Source: Thermoplasmatales archaeon (lineage in GTDB: Archaea > Thermoplasmatota > E2 > UBA202 > JdFR-43). From it: a DNA stretch of 43,680 nt. The stretch spans positions 1-43,680 of the forward strand of contig JACIWA010000003.1 in assembly GCA_014361195.1 (NCBI GenBank). The letters are read 5' to 3'. The notes under the pieces are model-generated. The model ran no database searches. It had not been told where the DNA came from and saw only the letters and a list, made by a program, of their open reading frames with translations. A program made the position numbers and the translations under genes. Below, piece by piece: positions 7,691 through 16,782 of this stretch; within the stretch, counting starts at the first letter, position 1, and every line of letters starts with the position of its first letter.

Positions 7691-8709
7691 AGGAGCTTAA
7701 TTGCTATTGGTAAAAAATTTAATTCTTTAATAATCTTTGCTTTATCGGTGCTGAATGTCCTTATTGTGTATTTTTCCGCCTCCCATCCATTTTCCCTTAT
7801 CTTCTGCAAAGCCTGCATTTTGTGTAATTTATAGTTTTCATAGTTACGATGCATTGAAATTGATACATATTCAAAATTTCTTGAGGCAAAGAATATTGTT
7901 GGATCATCAATAATTTTTTTAATTTCATCATTAGCAGGAGAATATTTTGGATCAAATATTAAATGACAAAATGAGAGAATTTTCAAATTCATTTTTGAGA
8001 AATCTGGAACAGCTATTAATTTTATCATTTCGTTAAAAAATTTTTTCTTCATTCTTCCAACTGTATGGCGAGTTATACCAACTTCTTCAGCAATTTCTTT
8101 AATTGATGTTTCTGGATTTTCAATAAATTTGCAAAATACCTCCACTTCCTTTTTGCTCAAGTTTGCTTTCTTTACTCTAAACAAATTTTCATCCTGAGAT
8201 TTATCATTTATATCAAATAAATTGCTCAACAGGGGGGCAAAGGTAAAAAAGCGATAAATTCTGCTTATTTCAAATGGAAATATAACTTCTTTTGGATATT
8301 CCCTGTCAAGCAATCCAAGTTTTCCAAAGGTTCTTGCCCTTGTATCATTTATCTTTCCTATATCAGTATAATTTCTTGAAAAACTTATTGAAAATCCTTT
8401 ATCTTCTTCACCCATGGAAAATACTATTTCTTCATAAGCCTCAATATTTTTTTCAGTTATCTCTATTCTCTTTTCAAGAGGGATTACTGGATTGAAATTT
8501 GTATGGGTTAAAACAAGCATTTCCGCCCCTAAATTCTGGAGCATTGGAACTGATAAAATCTTGTAATATCCCTCTTTCTTTAACCTTTTCCTAATGGCGG
8601 AAACTGTTGATTGTTTTAAAGAAATTTTTTCTGATAAAAGCTTGTCATTATAATTTGGAAATTTTACAATTCCATAAAGAACCTTTTTTTCATTATTTGT
8701 CAAATCCAT
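7681..8709 (-). CDS. Transcription regulator with two winged-helix/HTH domains, Lrp-like organisation
   Basis: The product is 342 residues built as a duplicated unit. HTH 1 lies at about residues 20-47 (DKLLSEKISLKQSTVSAIR) and HTH 2 at about 203-228 (IKEIAEEVGITRHTVGRM). Each is followed by an alpha/beta segment ending in an aromatic SISxxRNY or SISMHRNY strand. It looks like an internal duplication of an HTH plus sensor module. It is transcribed divergently from the kor-hdr-mvh operon across a 327-base spacer, so regulation of that operon and of itself is a reasonable inference. Its TAG stop lies within tRNA-Leu, and RNase P cleavage of a joint transcript would trim the mRNA just before the stop. 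Confidence 0.8.
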   Translation of the reverse strand: MDLTNNEKKVLYGIVKFPNYNDKLLSEKISLKQSTVSAIRKRLKKEGYYKILSVPMLQNLGAEMLVLTHTNFNPVIPLEKRIEITEKNIEAYEEIVFSMGEEDKGFSISFSRNYTDIGKINDTRARTFGKLGLLDREYPKEVIFPFEISRIYRFFTFAPLLSNLFDINDKSQDENLFRVKKANLSKKEVEVFCKFIENPETSIKEIAEEVGITRHTVGRMKKKFFNEMIKLIAVPDFSKMNLKILSFCHLIFDPKYSPANDEIKKIIDDPTIFFASRNFEYVSISMHRNYENYKLHKMQALQKIRENGWEAEKYTIRTFSTDKAKIIKELNFLPIAIKLLRG

Positions 8710-8819
8710 GTATGAAAATGGATTAATGAATTAAAATATTTTTCCTAAAAATTTTCTCGACTTATGTATTTTCCTTTAACTTCCGGATACTTGCTTCTCT
8801 CATAATTCTCGCACCATTT

Positions 8820-8838
8820 CTGGTTTTACAAAATCCAG
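8820..8838. promoter_or_regulatory. Imperfect palindrome, candidate operator
   Basis: The 19-base element has CTGG and CCAG ends around T-rich and A-rich inner arms, with 14 of 18 outer positions symmetric. It lies about 200 bases before korD and 110 bases before the regulator start. A single copy without experimental support makes this a weak call. Confidence 0.25.
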
Positions 8839-9005
8839 ATTCGCTTTCTCCTCTTTAATATAGCAAAGATTCTTTAATCACAATTTTATTTAAACCATGA
8901 TTTTAAATTTAACTCTTTATCAAAATATAATTTTGTAAATTTTTATTGAAAAAAAATTAACATTTTTGCAAAAATTTAAGCTTTTTTTTCTCGAGCTGGA
9001 AAAAT

Positions 9006-9016
9006 ATTTATATATC
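9006..9016 (+). promoter_or_regulatory. TATA box of the kor-hdr-mvh-tfr operon
   Basis: ATTTATATAT is centred about 26 bases before the ATG at 9037. There is no Shine-Dalgarno sequence before that ATG, whereas korA has a strong internal one. The first gene of the operon is therefore probably translated from a leaderless mRNA. Confidence 0.6.
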
Positions 9017-9036
9017 AAATTTTATATCGCAATAAA

Positions 9037-9291
9037 ATGAAATACTGGACAAAAGAAGAGCTAAAACCACCTCATGGAAAGATTTACTTAATAAAGGATA
9101 GATGCAAGGGTTGTGGATTTTGTATTGAATTTTGCCCTAAAAAAGTGCTGGTTGAAAGCGAGGAATTCAATTCAAAAGGATATCACCCTCCAAAGCTCGA
9201 TGAAAGCAGGGATAAATGCATTGCATGTGGTTTCTGCGCCCTTGTGTGTCCTGAATTTGCAATTTATATGGAGGAAGAGAATGAAAGCTAA
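9037..9291 (+). CDS. korD: 2-oxoacid:ferredoxin oxidoreductase delta subunit (2x[4Fe-4S])
   Basis: The product is 84 residues, the usual size for the ferredoxin-like delta subunit. Two cluster motifs CxxCxxCxxxCP are present, with cysteines at 23, 26, 29, 33 and at 61, 64, 67, 71. They carry electrons from the thiamine diphosphate site to soluble ferredoxin. It is the first gene of a 13-gene run and overlaps korA by 11 bases. The order delta-alpha-beta-gamma matches archaeal 2-oxoglutarate (KOR) clusters. A branched-chain 2-oxoacid enzyme (VOR) has similar subunits and is the main alternative. Confidence 0.9.
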   Translation: MKYWTKEELKPPHGKIYLIKDRCKGCGFCIEFCPKKVLVESEEFNSKGYHPPKLDESRDKCIACGFCALVCPEFAIYMEEENES

Positions 9292-10384
9292 ATTTTACAG
9301 TGGAAATATTGCCTGTGCAGAAGGAGCATTGCGTGCGGGCTGCAGATTTTTTGCGGGCTATCCAATCACTCCTTCAACAGAAATTGCAGAGCACATGGCA
9401 TTAAAGCTACCAAAAGTGGGAGGAATTTTCATCCAGATGGAGGACGAGATTGCATCAATAGCGGCGGTGCTCGGCGCCTCCTGGGGCGGGCTGAAGGCAA
9501 TGACCGCCACAAGCGGGCCAGGCTTCAGCTTGATGCAGGAGAATATAGGGCTTGCTGCGATTACAGAAACACCTTGTGTGATTGTTGATGTGCAGAGAGC
9601 GGGACCGAGCACAGGAATGCCTACTCTTGTTGGACAAGGAGATGTGATGCAGGCAAGATGGGGGAGCCACGGGGATTATGAAGTAGTTGCTCTTTCTCCT
9701 TCTACACCCGAGGAATGCTTTTATATGACTATAAAGGCGTTTAATTTATCTGAAGAGTATAGATGCCCAGTTATCCTTTTGATGGATGAAAGTGTTGGGC
9801 ATACAAGCGAAAAGATTATAATTGATGATGAAAAAATTGAGATTTTTGAAAGAAGAAAGCCAACAGATAAGCCATATTTCCCGTTTGATGAAAATGCTCC
9901 AATGGCATGCTGTGGAGGTGGATATAGGGTTCATGTAACTGGATTAACTCATGATAGGAAGGGTTATCCAATGGCTACTTCTCCAGAAGTTCAGGAATGG
10001 CTTGTAAGGAAAATATGCGATAAAATAAGAAATAATGAGGCAAGGATAAGGAGCATTGAAGAATTTTTGATGGATGATGCAAAGCTTGCGCTTGTTTCTT
10101 TTGGTGGCCCTGCAAGAAGTTGCAAATCCGCAGTAAAAAAAGCAAGGAATGAAGGATATAAAGTTGGATTGATAAGGCTTAAGACAATATGGCCATTCCC
10201 AGAGGAATATTTTGAAAAAATGAAGGATATGGATTTTTTGGTTGTTGAGGTTAATTACGGGCAGATAAAACTTGAAGTTGAGAGATGTGTAAGGAAAAAA
10301 GTTCATTTATTGCCAAAAATGGGAGGAGAAATACATAAGCCCGATGAAATATATGAAAAAATAAAGGAGGTTTACAATGATTGA
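9281..10384 (+). CDS. korA: 2-oxoacid:ferredoxin oxidoreductase alpha subunit
   Basis: The product is 367 residues from the ATG at 9281, chosen because GGAGG lies just upstream and because MKAKFYSGN begins the conserved fold. Longer in-frame starts read through korD. It shows the alpha-subunit hallmarks GYPITPSTEIAEHMA, the glutamate-bearing QMEDEIASI, SGPGFSLMQE and the substrate-region Thr/Arg block RAGPSTGMPT. With KorB it oxidises a 2-oxoacid plus CoA to acyl-CoA, CO2 and reduced ferredoxin, or runs in reverse. It overlaps korB by eight bases. The 2-oxoglutarate assignment rests on overall resemblance and operon context, not on a diagnostic residue. Confidence 0.9.
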   Translation: MKAKFYSGNIACAEGALRAGCRFFAGYPITPSTEIAEHMALKLPKVGGIFIQMEDEIASIAAVLGASWGGLKAMTATSGPGFSLMQENIGLAAITETPCVIVDVQRAGPSTGMPTLVGQGDVMQARWGSHGDYEVVALSPSTPEECFYMTIKAFNLSEEYRCPVILLMDESVGHTSEKIIIDDEKIEIFERRKPTDKPYFPFDENAPMACCGGGYRVHVTGLTHDRKGYPMATSPEVQEWLVRKICDKIRNNEARIRSIEEFLMDDAKLALVSFGGPARSCKSAVKKARNEGYKVGLIRLKTIWPFPEEYFEKMKDMDFLVVEVNYGQIKLEVERCVRKKVHLLPKMGGEIHKPDEIYEKIKEVYND

Positions 10385-11186
10385 AATAAAAGAGCATCCT
10401 TTGGATAAATATCTTCGTGCGGATAGAATACCTCATATATGGTGCCCCGGCTGTGGGCTAGGAAGCATTTTAAATTGCTTCCTTCATGCATTAAAAGAAT
10501 GTAAAATTGATTTGGATAACCTTGCAATTGTATCTGGAATAGGTTGTACCGGCAGGGTTGCTGGCTATCTTAATGTTGATTCCTACCATACAACTCATGG
10601 AAGGGCGATACCTTTTGCAACAGGATTAAAGCTTGCAAATCCAAAAATAAAGGTAGTTGTATTCAGTGGAGATGGTGACTTATTTGCAATAGGAGGAAAT
10701 CATTTCATACATGCTGCAAGAAGAAATGTTGATATCACAGTTATATGTGTAAATAATTACAATTATGGAATGACAGGCGGGCAACTAGGCCCAACCACTC
10801 CTATTGGAGCAAAAACAACAACCACTCCATATGGAAACTTTGAGCATCCTTTCAATCTTTGTAAGGTTGCAGCGGCGAGCGGGGCGGTTTATGTTGCGAG
10901 ATGGACCGCATTGCATGTAAGGAGACTTAAAGAGAGTATGAAGGAAGCGCTTATGAAAAAAGGATTTTCGTTCGTTGAGGTTATTGCTTCTTGCCCAACA
11001 ACATATGGAAGATATAATAAAATGCCAACTGGATTGGATACAATGAAATACTATAAAGAAAACTCCATTATAATGCATAGTATAGACCCAAATAAAACAG
11101 ATATAGATGATAGGATAATTGTTGGAAAATTTGTTGACATAGAAAAACCAACATTTGATGAAATGCTAAAAAAGGTGGGCAAATGA
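10377..11186 (+). CDS. korB: 2-oxoacid:ferredoxin oxidoreductase beta subunit (thiamine diphosphate binding)
   Basis: The product is 269 residues. CPGCG near residue 23 supplies cysteines for the proximal [4Fe-4S] cluster, with further conserved cysteines at GIGCTGR and in the C-terminal third (ASCPTTYG). The thiamine diphosphate/Mg motif runs from GDGD (near 99) to VNNYNYGMTGGQ. AGGAGG precedes the ATG inside the korA 3' end. It overlaps korC by ATGA. It forms the catalytic core with KorA. Confidence 0.92.
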   Translation: MIEIKEHPLDKYLRADRIPHIWCPGCGLGSILNCFLHALKECKIDLDNLAIVSGIGCTGRVAGYLNVDSYHTTHGRAIPFATGLKLANPKIKVVVFSGDGDLFAIGGNHFIHAARRNVDITVICVNNYNYGMTGGQLGPTTPIGAKTTTTPYGNFEHPFNLCKVAAASGAVYVARWTALHVRRLKESMKEALMKKGFSFVEVIASCPTTYGRYNKMPTGLDTMKYYKENSIIMHSIDPNKTDIDDRIIVGKFVDIEKPTFDEMLKKVGK

Positions 11187-11719
11187 GGAAAGAAATAAAA
11201 TTTGGTGGATTTGGAGGGCAGGGAATTGTTTTAATGGGCAATATAACTGCAAAAGCGGCGGCAATATATGACAACAAATATGCAGTTTTTACTCCTTCAT
11301 ATGGGCCAGAAGCTAGAGGAGGGGCGGCGAGCTCAAATGTTGTAATAGATGATGAGGAAATTGATTATCCTTATGTCACAAAACCAGATATACTTGTTGT
11401 GATGAGTCAGGAGGCATATGAGAGATATGCTCCATTACTTAAAGAAGATGGCCTGCTTATAGTGGACGAAGATTTGGTAAAGCTGAAGAATGGGTGCGGG
11501 GCAATAAAAATACCAGCAACTAGAATTGCAGAATCTCTTGGAAAAAGAATTGTTGCAAATATAGTTATGCTTGGATTTTTTGCGGGTGTAACAAAAATTG
11601 TTTCATATGAAGCAATAAAAAAGGCGGTTCTTGAAACTGTGCCAGAAAAATTCCGTGAGCTAAATGAAAATGCTTTAATGAAGGGATATGAAAGAGGCAT
11701 AGCATGGCAAAAAGAATAG
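11183..11719 (+). CDS. korC: 2-oxoacid:ferredoxin oxidoreductase gamma subunit
   Basis: The product is 178 residues. The N-terminal GFGGQGIVLMGNITAKAA and the SYGPEARGG block are diagnostic of the gamma subunit, which contributes to CoA binding. Length and position after korB are standard. Its 3' end overlaps hdrA by 16 bases. That links the oxidoreductase directly to the Hdr/hydrogenase genes in translation as well as transcription. Confidence 0.92.
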   Translation: MRKEIKFGGFGGQGIVLMGNITAKAAAIYDNKYAVFTPSYGPEARGGAASSNVVIDDEEIDYPYVTKPDILVVMSQEAYERYAPLLKEDGLLIVDEDLVKLKNGCGAIKIPATRIAESLGKRIVANIVMLGFFAGVTKIVSYEAIKKAVLETVPEKFRELNENALMKGYERGIAWQKE

Positions 11720-13626
11720 GAGTATTTGTATGTCATTGCGGAGTTAATATAGCGGGCACAGTAGATGTTGCAAGAGTTGTTAGAGAAATAGCTAACTATC
11801 CAGGTGTTGTATTTGCGGTGGACTATCAATATATGTGCTCTGATCCAGGGCAGAATTTAATAAAAAAAGCAATTGAGGAAAAAAATTTGGATGGAGTTGT
11901 TGTTGCAGCATGCTCTCCATCAATGCATGAAGAAACTTTCAGAAATGTCTGCAAACAATATTTCAATGAATATAGATGTGAGATGGCAAATATAAGGGAG
12001 CATTGCTCATGGGTTCATGAAGGAGAGGAGGCAACAAACAAGGCAATAAAAATAATTAAAGCAATGATTGAAAAATTGAAGGAAAATGAGGATTTAGAAC
12101 CAATTCTTGTGCCAGTTGAAAAGAAATGCCTTGTGATAGGCGGTGGCATCGCTGGCATACAGAGTGCTTTAGATATTGCGGATGCGGGCTATAATGTTAT
12201 TTTAGTTGAAAAAGAGCCAAGCATAGGCGGGAGGATGGCCCAGCTGAGCGAAACTTTTCCGACACTTGACTGTTCGCAGTGTATTTTAACCCCAAAAATG
12301 GTGGCAGTTGCAAGGCATCCAAAAATAAAGCTACTCACATATTCAGAGGTTATTGATATAAGTGGATATGTTGGAAATTTTCATGTAAAAATACTGAAGA
12401 AACCGAGATATGTTGATGAAGATAAATGCACTGTTTGCGGGGATTGTGAAAAAGTCTGCCCTGTTATAGTTCCAAATGAATTTGAAATGGGAAGAAAGCC
12501 GAGAAAAGCAATTTATATACCATTTCCGCAAGCGGTTCCATCAACATACACGCTTGATATAAAAAATTGTCTCGGTTTAAATCCTCTTATATGTGGAAAA
12601 TGCAAGGATAAATGCGAGGCAAAGGCAATTGATTATGATATGAAAGAGCAGATAATTGAGGAAGATGTTGGTGCAATTATTGTTGCAACTGGGTATGATC
12701 TTTATGATAAAAATAAATTGATTGAATATGGTTATGGAGAGGATGAAGATATAATCACAAGCATTGAATTTGAAAGAATGCTTTCCGCAAATGGCCCAAC
12801 AAAAGGGGAAATAATAAAGCCAAGTAATGGAAGAGAGGCAAAGAAAGTTGTTTTTATTCAGTGCGCTGGCTCAAGGGATGAGCAACACATGCCATATTGC
12901 AGTTCAATCTGCTGCATGTATACCGCAAAGCATGCATTGCTTTATAAGCATCATGTTCCTGATGGAGATGCATATATATTTTACATAGATATAAGAGCTG
13001 GGGGTAAAGGATATGAAGAATTTGTTTCAAGAGTTATGAAGGAGGAGAGGATTAATTATATAAGAGGAAAGGTTGCAAAGATTTATAGGGAAGGAGATAA
13101 ATTGGTTGTATGCGGGGTGGATACATTAACTGGAAGAAAAGTAGAAGTAAAGGCGGATTTAGTGGTTCTTGCTCTCGCAATCTTGGGAAAAAATGAAATA
13201 GCAAAAAAATTGAGGGTTGCAGTTGATGAAGGAGGATTTTTCAAGGAATCTCATCCAAAATTAAAACCTGTTGAATCATTATCTCGAGGAATATATTTTG
13301 CGGGCTGTTGCCAAAGCCCGAAGGACATACCCTCCGCGGTTGCGCAGGCGAGTGCATCAGCGAGCAAAGTCCTTGGCCTAATTTCCAGGGACAGGCTTGA
13401 AAAAGATCCTCTTATTGCTTTTGTTGATGAAAATTGCTCAGGATGTGGAATATGCATAAGTGTATGTCCATATGGAGCATTGGTTAAGGAGGGAGGGAAG
13501 GCAAAATGTATTCCCGCATTATGTGAGGGATGCGGAACATGCTCCGCAGCTTGTCCTAGCAATAATATAGAGATGAAAAATTATAGAGACAAACAAATTG
13601 AGAAAATGATTGAGGTGATAATATGA
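11704..13626 (+). CDS. hdrA: Heterodisulfide reductase subunit A, flavin-based electron bifurcation protein
   Basis: The product is 640 residues, close to methanogen HdrA. An N-terminal Cys-containing domain (VCHCGVNI at about 9-16) precedes the FAD Rossmann motif IGGGIAGIQSALDIADAGY (about 145-163). GGRMAQLSETFPTLDCSQC follows. A first ferredoxin-type cluster uses Cys242, 245, 248 and 252. A C-terminal two-cluster ferredoxin domain uses Cys578-588 and Cys607-617. In characterised systems this FAD splits electron pairs from hydrogenase between ferredoxin and HdrB. It sits between korC and mvhD, overlapping both. Confidence 0.93.
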   Translation: MAKRIGVFVCHCGVNIAGTVDVARVVREIANYPGVVFAVDYQYMCSDPGQNLIKKAIEEKNLDGVVVAACSPSMHEETFRNVCKQYFNEYRCEMANIREHCSWVHEGEEATNKAIKIIKAMIEKLKENEDLEPILVPVEKKCLVIGGGIAGIQSALDIADAGYNVILVEKEPSIGGRMAQLSETFPTLDCSQCILTPKMVAVARHPKIKLLTYSEVIDISGYVGNFHVKILKKPRYVDEDKCTVCGDCEKVCPVIVPNEFEMGRKPRKAIYIPFPQAVPSTYTLDIKNCLGLNPLICGKCKDKCEAKAIDYDMKEQIIEEDVGAIIVATGYDLYDKNKLIEYGYGEDEDIITSIEFERMLSANGPTKGEIIKPSNGREAKKVVFIQCAGSRDEQHMPYCSSICCMYTAKHALLYKHHVPDGDAYIFYIDIRAGGKGYEEFVSRVMKEERINYIRGKVAKIYREGDKLVVCGVDTLTGRKVEVKADLVVLALAILGKNEIAKKLRVAVDEGGFFKESHPKLKPVESLSRGIYFAGCCQSPKDIPSAVAQASASASKVLGLISRDRLEKDPLIAFVDENCSGCGICISVCPYGALVKEGGKAKCIPALCEGCGTCSAACPSNNIEMKNYRDKQIEKMIEVII

Positions 13627-14027
13627 GTTTTGAGCCAAAAATAGTTGCCTTTCTATGCAACTGGTGCAGTTATGCTGGCGCAGATCTGGCAGGAGTGAGC
13701 AGATTTAAATATCCACCAAATGTTGTTGCTATAAAAGTGATGTGCTCTGGAAGAGTTGATACGGAATTTATTATAGATGCTTTCAGGAAAGGAGCGGACG
13801 GTGTGCTTATTGGAGGATGCCATCCGGGGGATTGCCATTATGTGGAGGGAAACTATAAGGCGAGGAGGAGGGTTGAGATGATGAAAAGGTTGCTCGAGGA
13901 AATTGGAATAAATCCAAAAAGGTTAAGAATTGAGTGGATTTCTGCAACAGAAGGAAAGAAATTTGCAAGCGTTGTTGAAGAATTTGTTAAAGAAATAAAA
14001 GAGCTTGGGCCGCTGGTGAAAAAATGA
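13623..14027 (+). CDS. mvhD: F420-non-reducing hydrogenase iron-sulfur subunit D
   Basis: The product is 134 residues. Conserved cysteines in FLCNWCSYAGAD, VMCSGRVD and GGCHPGDCHY define the MvhD/FlpD family, which holds a [2Fe-2S] cluster and bridges hydrogenase MvhAG to HdrA. It overlaps hdrA and mvhG by four bases each. The adjacent MvhG and MvhA indicate that the electron source is H2 rather than F420 or formate. Confidence 0.93.
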   Translation: MSFEPKIVAFLCNWCSYAGADLAGVSRFKYPPNVVAIKVMCSGRVDTEFIIDAFRKGADGVLIGGCHPGDCHYVEGNYKARRRVEMMKRLLEEIGINPKRLRIEWISATEGKKFASVVEEFVKEIKELGPLVKK

Positions 14028-14902
14028 AAATTGCGATGTATTGGGGAGCAAGTTGTGGAGGATGTGATGTTTCACTGCTTAGCTTGCATGAGAAAATTCT
14101 TGATTTGCTTAAAGAAGTGGAGATAGTTTTCTGGCCATGTGCAATGGATTTCAAATACGAAGATGTGGAAAAAATGCCAGATGGAAGTATAGACATATGT
14201 TTTTATAACGGGGCAATAAGAACAGAGGAAAATGAAAAAATTGCAAAATTGCTAAGGAAAAAATCTAAAAAATTGGTTGCATATGGCTCATGTGCAATTG
14301 AAGGATGTGTTATAGGTCTTGCAAATTTATATAGTAGAGAGGAAATTCTTAAAGAGGTTTATTCGAAGGATGTGCCGGGAGAGGATTTGCCGGAATTCTT
14401 GCCATATTTAAAAACCCTTGAACAAGTTGTGAGCATAGATGCTTCCATTCCTGGATGTCCTCCTCCAACTCCAATTCTTGAAGATGCATTGAATGCTCTT
14501 TTGCAAGGAAGGCAATTTGGAAAAAATGTTGCATTATGCGATGAATGCCCACGCAAAGACAGCAAACCTGACAAAATAGAAATAGATAATATTTACAGAT
14601 GGCATGAAAAAAAGGATAGCGGGGAATGCTTCCTCGCCCAGGGAATAATATGCATGGGTCCAGCAACTAGAGGAGGTTGCAAAGCGGAATGCATTACCGC
14701 GAATATTCCATGTACTGGATGTGTTGGTCCGATTCCAAAAATTAAGGAGCAGGGAATTAGTATGATTTCTGCAATTGCTTCAATAATTAGCAATAAAAAC
14801 GAAGATGAAGTAATTGAAAAGATAGAGGATTATGTTGGCACATTTTATAAATATTCAGCTGCAAAGCTTTTGCCAGAAGGGAGGTTGAAAGATGAAAGTT
14901 AG
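14024..14902 (+). CDS. mvhG: [NiFe]-hydrogenase small subunit, F420-non-reducing type
   Basis: The product is 292 residues. The proximal cluster motif YWGASCGGCDVSLL has Cys11 and Cys14. Further cluster ligands are in YGSCAIEGC, SIPGCPPP and the C-terminal GPATRGGCKAEC...PCTGCVGP block. There is no twin-arginine signal or membrane segment, so the enzyme is cytoplasmic. It relays electrons from the NiFe site in MvhA to MvhD. It overlaps mvhA by 11 bases. Confidence 0.93.
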   Translation: MKIAMYWGASCGGCDVSLLSLHEKILDLLKEVEIVFWPCAMDFKYEDVEKMPDGSIDICFYNGAIRTEENEKIAKLLRKKSKKLVAYGSCAIEGCVIGLANLYSREEILKEVYSKDVPGEDLPEFLPYLKTLEQVVSIDASIPGCPPPTPILEDALNALLQGRQFGKNVALCDECPRKDSKPDKIEIDNIYRWHEKKDSGECFLAQGIICMGPATRGGCKAECITANIPCTGCVGPIPKIKEQGISMISAIASIISNKNEDEVIEKIEDYVGTFYKYSAAKLLPEGRLKDES

Positions 14903-16337
14903 TAGCATAAAAGTTAGTATTGACCCAATAACAAGGCTTGAAGGGCATGGAAAAATAGACATATTTTTAGATGAAAATGGAAATGTAACCAATGCAAGAG
15001 TTCAGACTCCTGAGCTGAGGGGCTTCGAGAAATTCTGCGTTGGAAGAAAAGCGGAAGATATGCCAATAATAACCGCCCGCATATGTGGTGTCTGCCCTGA
15101 GGCGCATCATATCGCTTCCGCAAAGGCACTTGACATGGCCTTCGGGGCGCCCCCGCCGAGGACAGCGCACCTGATCAGGGAGTTGCTATACAATGCTTAT
15201 ATATTCTATGACCACTGCCTCCATCTCTATTATCTAGGGGGAATTGATGTTTTGCTCGGGGATGTTGAGAAAAAGGACAGGAATGTTATAGGATTGATTA
15301 AAAAATTTGGCTTGGAGTTGGGAGCTGAGATAATAAAGCACAGGAGATATGCAATGGAGACAATAAAGATGGTCGGGGGAAGGGAAATTCATCCGGTATG
15401 CGCAATTCCTGGAGGAGTAAGCAAGAGAATAAAGGAAGAAGAGAGGAAAGAGATAGAGGAAAAGTTTTCAAAATGCATCTCATTTGCTGAGAGAAGCATT
15501 GCCCTATTTAAAGAAGTTTTTGATAGCGATAGATGGAATGAATTGCTTGGGCTTGATGAAATAAAAACTTATTATATGGGAATTGTTGATTCAGATAATA
15601 GGGTCAATTATTATGATGGAAACATAAGAATTGTCTCTCCTTCTGGAAAGGAATTTGCAAAGCTTAAACCAAATGAATTGATTGAAAACATTGATGAGCA
15701 TATTGAAAAATGGAATTATGTTAAATATCCCTATTTAAAGAAGGTGGGATGGCATGGATTTGTTGATGGAGAAAAAAGCGGGGTATATAGAGTTGGTCCT
15801 CTCGGAAGAATTAATTCTGCGGATGGAATGAATACTCCAATTGCAAATAAAGAATTTAAGGAATTCAGGAAAAATGGAATTGTTCACAAAACATTTGCAT
15901 ATTATCATGCCCGCTTAATAGAAATGCTAAATGCTGCTGAAAGAGTTTATTATCTTTGCCAGGAAAAGGATATAACAAGCGATGATATAAGGAGTATGCC
16001 AACAAAAACTGGCGAGGGAATAGGAATTGTTGAAGCGGCGAGGGGTGTTCTTATTCATCACTATGATGTAGATGAAAAAGGCCTTATAAGGAAAGTTAAT
16101 TTGATAGTAGCAACAACAAATAACAATGCTGCAATAAATATGAGTGTTGCAAATACCGCAAAAAAAGTTATAAAAAACGGAGAAGTGAATGATATATTGC
16201 TTAATAAAGTAGAATCATCTTTCAGATGCTATGATCCCTGCATGGCCTGTGCAAGCCATGCAATAGGAAGAATGCCAACAATCATAAACTTATATAGGAA
16301 TGGAGAGCTTTATAAGAGGTTGGTCAGGGATGCGTAA
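14892..16337 (+). CDS. mvhA: [NiFe]-hydrogenase large (catalytic) subunit
   Basis: The product is 481 residues. The N-terminal NiFe ligands are Cys65 and Cys68 in RICGVCPEAHH, and the C-terminal ligands are Cys450 and Cys453 in DPCMACASH. Twenty-five residues follow His456, consistent with a C-terminal peptide removed after nickel insertion. A maturation endopeptidase gene begins in the last codons. RLEGHGK near the N-terminus is also typical. With MvhG and MvhD it oxidises H2 and feeds HdrA. Confidence 0.94.
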   Translation: MKVSSIKVSIDPITRLEGHGKIDIFLDENGNVTNARVQTPELRGFEKFCVGRKAEDMPIITARICGVCPEAHHIASAKALDMAFGAPPPRTAHLIRELLYNAYIFYDHCLHLYYLGGIDVLLGDVEKKDRNVIGLIKKFGLELGAEIIKHRRYAMETIKMVGGREIHPVCAIPGGVSKRIKEEERKEIEEKFSKCISFAERSIALFKEVFDSDRWNELLGLDEIKTYYMGIVDSDNRVNYYDGNIRIVSPSGKEFAKLKPNELIENIDEHIEKWNYVKYPYLKKVGWHGFVDGEKSGVYRVGPLGRINSADGMNTPIANKEFKEFRKNGIVHKTFAYYHARLIEMLNAAERVYYLCQEKDITSDDIRSMPTKTGEGIGIVEAARGVLIHHYDVDEKGLIRKVNLIVATTNNNAAINMSVANTAKKVIKNGEVNDILLNKVESSFRCYDPCMACASHAIGRMPTIINLYRNGELYKRLVRDA

Positions 16338-16782
16338 GATAGTTGTTGGGGTTGGAAATCCTCTGCTTGGAAATGACGGGGTGGGAATTGCTGTTGCTGA
16401 TATGTTGCAAGATATATCAGATGATATATCTAGCGATATAAAAATTGAGAAATCAATGGCGGGGGGAATAGAAATCTGTGAGATGATATCTGGTTACGAT
16501 CTAGCAATAATAATAGATGCATATAGAGGGGAAAGAAATGGAAATGTGAAGGAAATAAGCATAGATGAGTATGAAGGAAGGGTAAATCATGATGTAAATT
16601 TCATAAACGCTTACAATATTTTGAAGAAATATTTTAAAATGCCTGAAGTTAAAATTATAGGTATTGAAGTAAGCGATATTGATTATGGAGAAATTTCTGA
16701 AGAAGTAAAGAAAGCTATTCCAAATGTAATTGAAAAAATTAAGAAAATTTTGGAGGACGAAAATGCTTGCAGAAAAGGTTGA
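16330..16782 (+). CDS. Hydrogenase maturation endopeptidase (HycI/HyaD family)
   Basis: The product is 150 residues from the ATG at 16330, chosen because MRKIVVGVGNPLLGNDGVGIAVA is the canonical start of the family. The in-frame ATG at 16300 would add ten unrelated residues. The Asp of GNDGVG and a later Asp/His pair (INHDVN-like stretch) are expected nickel-sensing residues. It should clip the C-terminal peptide of MvhA after the nickel site is filled. It overlaps mvhA by eight bases and hdrC by 20. Its presence inside the operon suggests a dedicated protease. Confidence 0.85.
   Translation: MRKIVVGVGNPLLGNDGVGIAVADMLQDISDDISSDIKIEKSMAGGIEICEMISGYDLAIIIDAYRGERNGNVKEISIDEYEGRVNHDVNFINAYNILKKYFKMPEVKIIGIEVSDIDYGEISEEVKKAIPNVIEKIKKILEDENACRKG

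Larger units (their letters stand above)
8710..9036. other. 327-base divergent intergenic region
   Basis: This is the only stretch over 300 bases without a gene. It is strongly A+T-rich and has stop codons in all frames. It contains an imperfect palindrome at 8820-8838 with CTGG/CCAG arms, a TTTTTTTTCTCGAG element near 8983-8996, and the TATA box of the downstream operon at about 9006-9016. The likely promoter of the divergent regulator is AT-rich sequence around 8730-8740, about 26 bases from its ATG. No RNA gene or small coding frame is evident. Confidence 0.5.

Noticed and set aside
9113-9280. Upstream in-frame start for korA
   Set aside because: The added 56 residues are read out of frame from korD, whose two ferredoxin motifs are intact. 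A strong GGAGG lies directly before the ATG at 9281.
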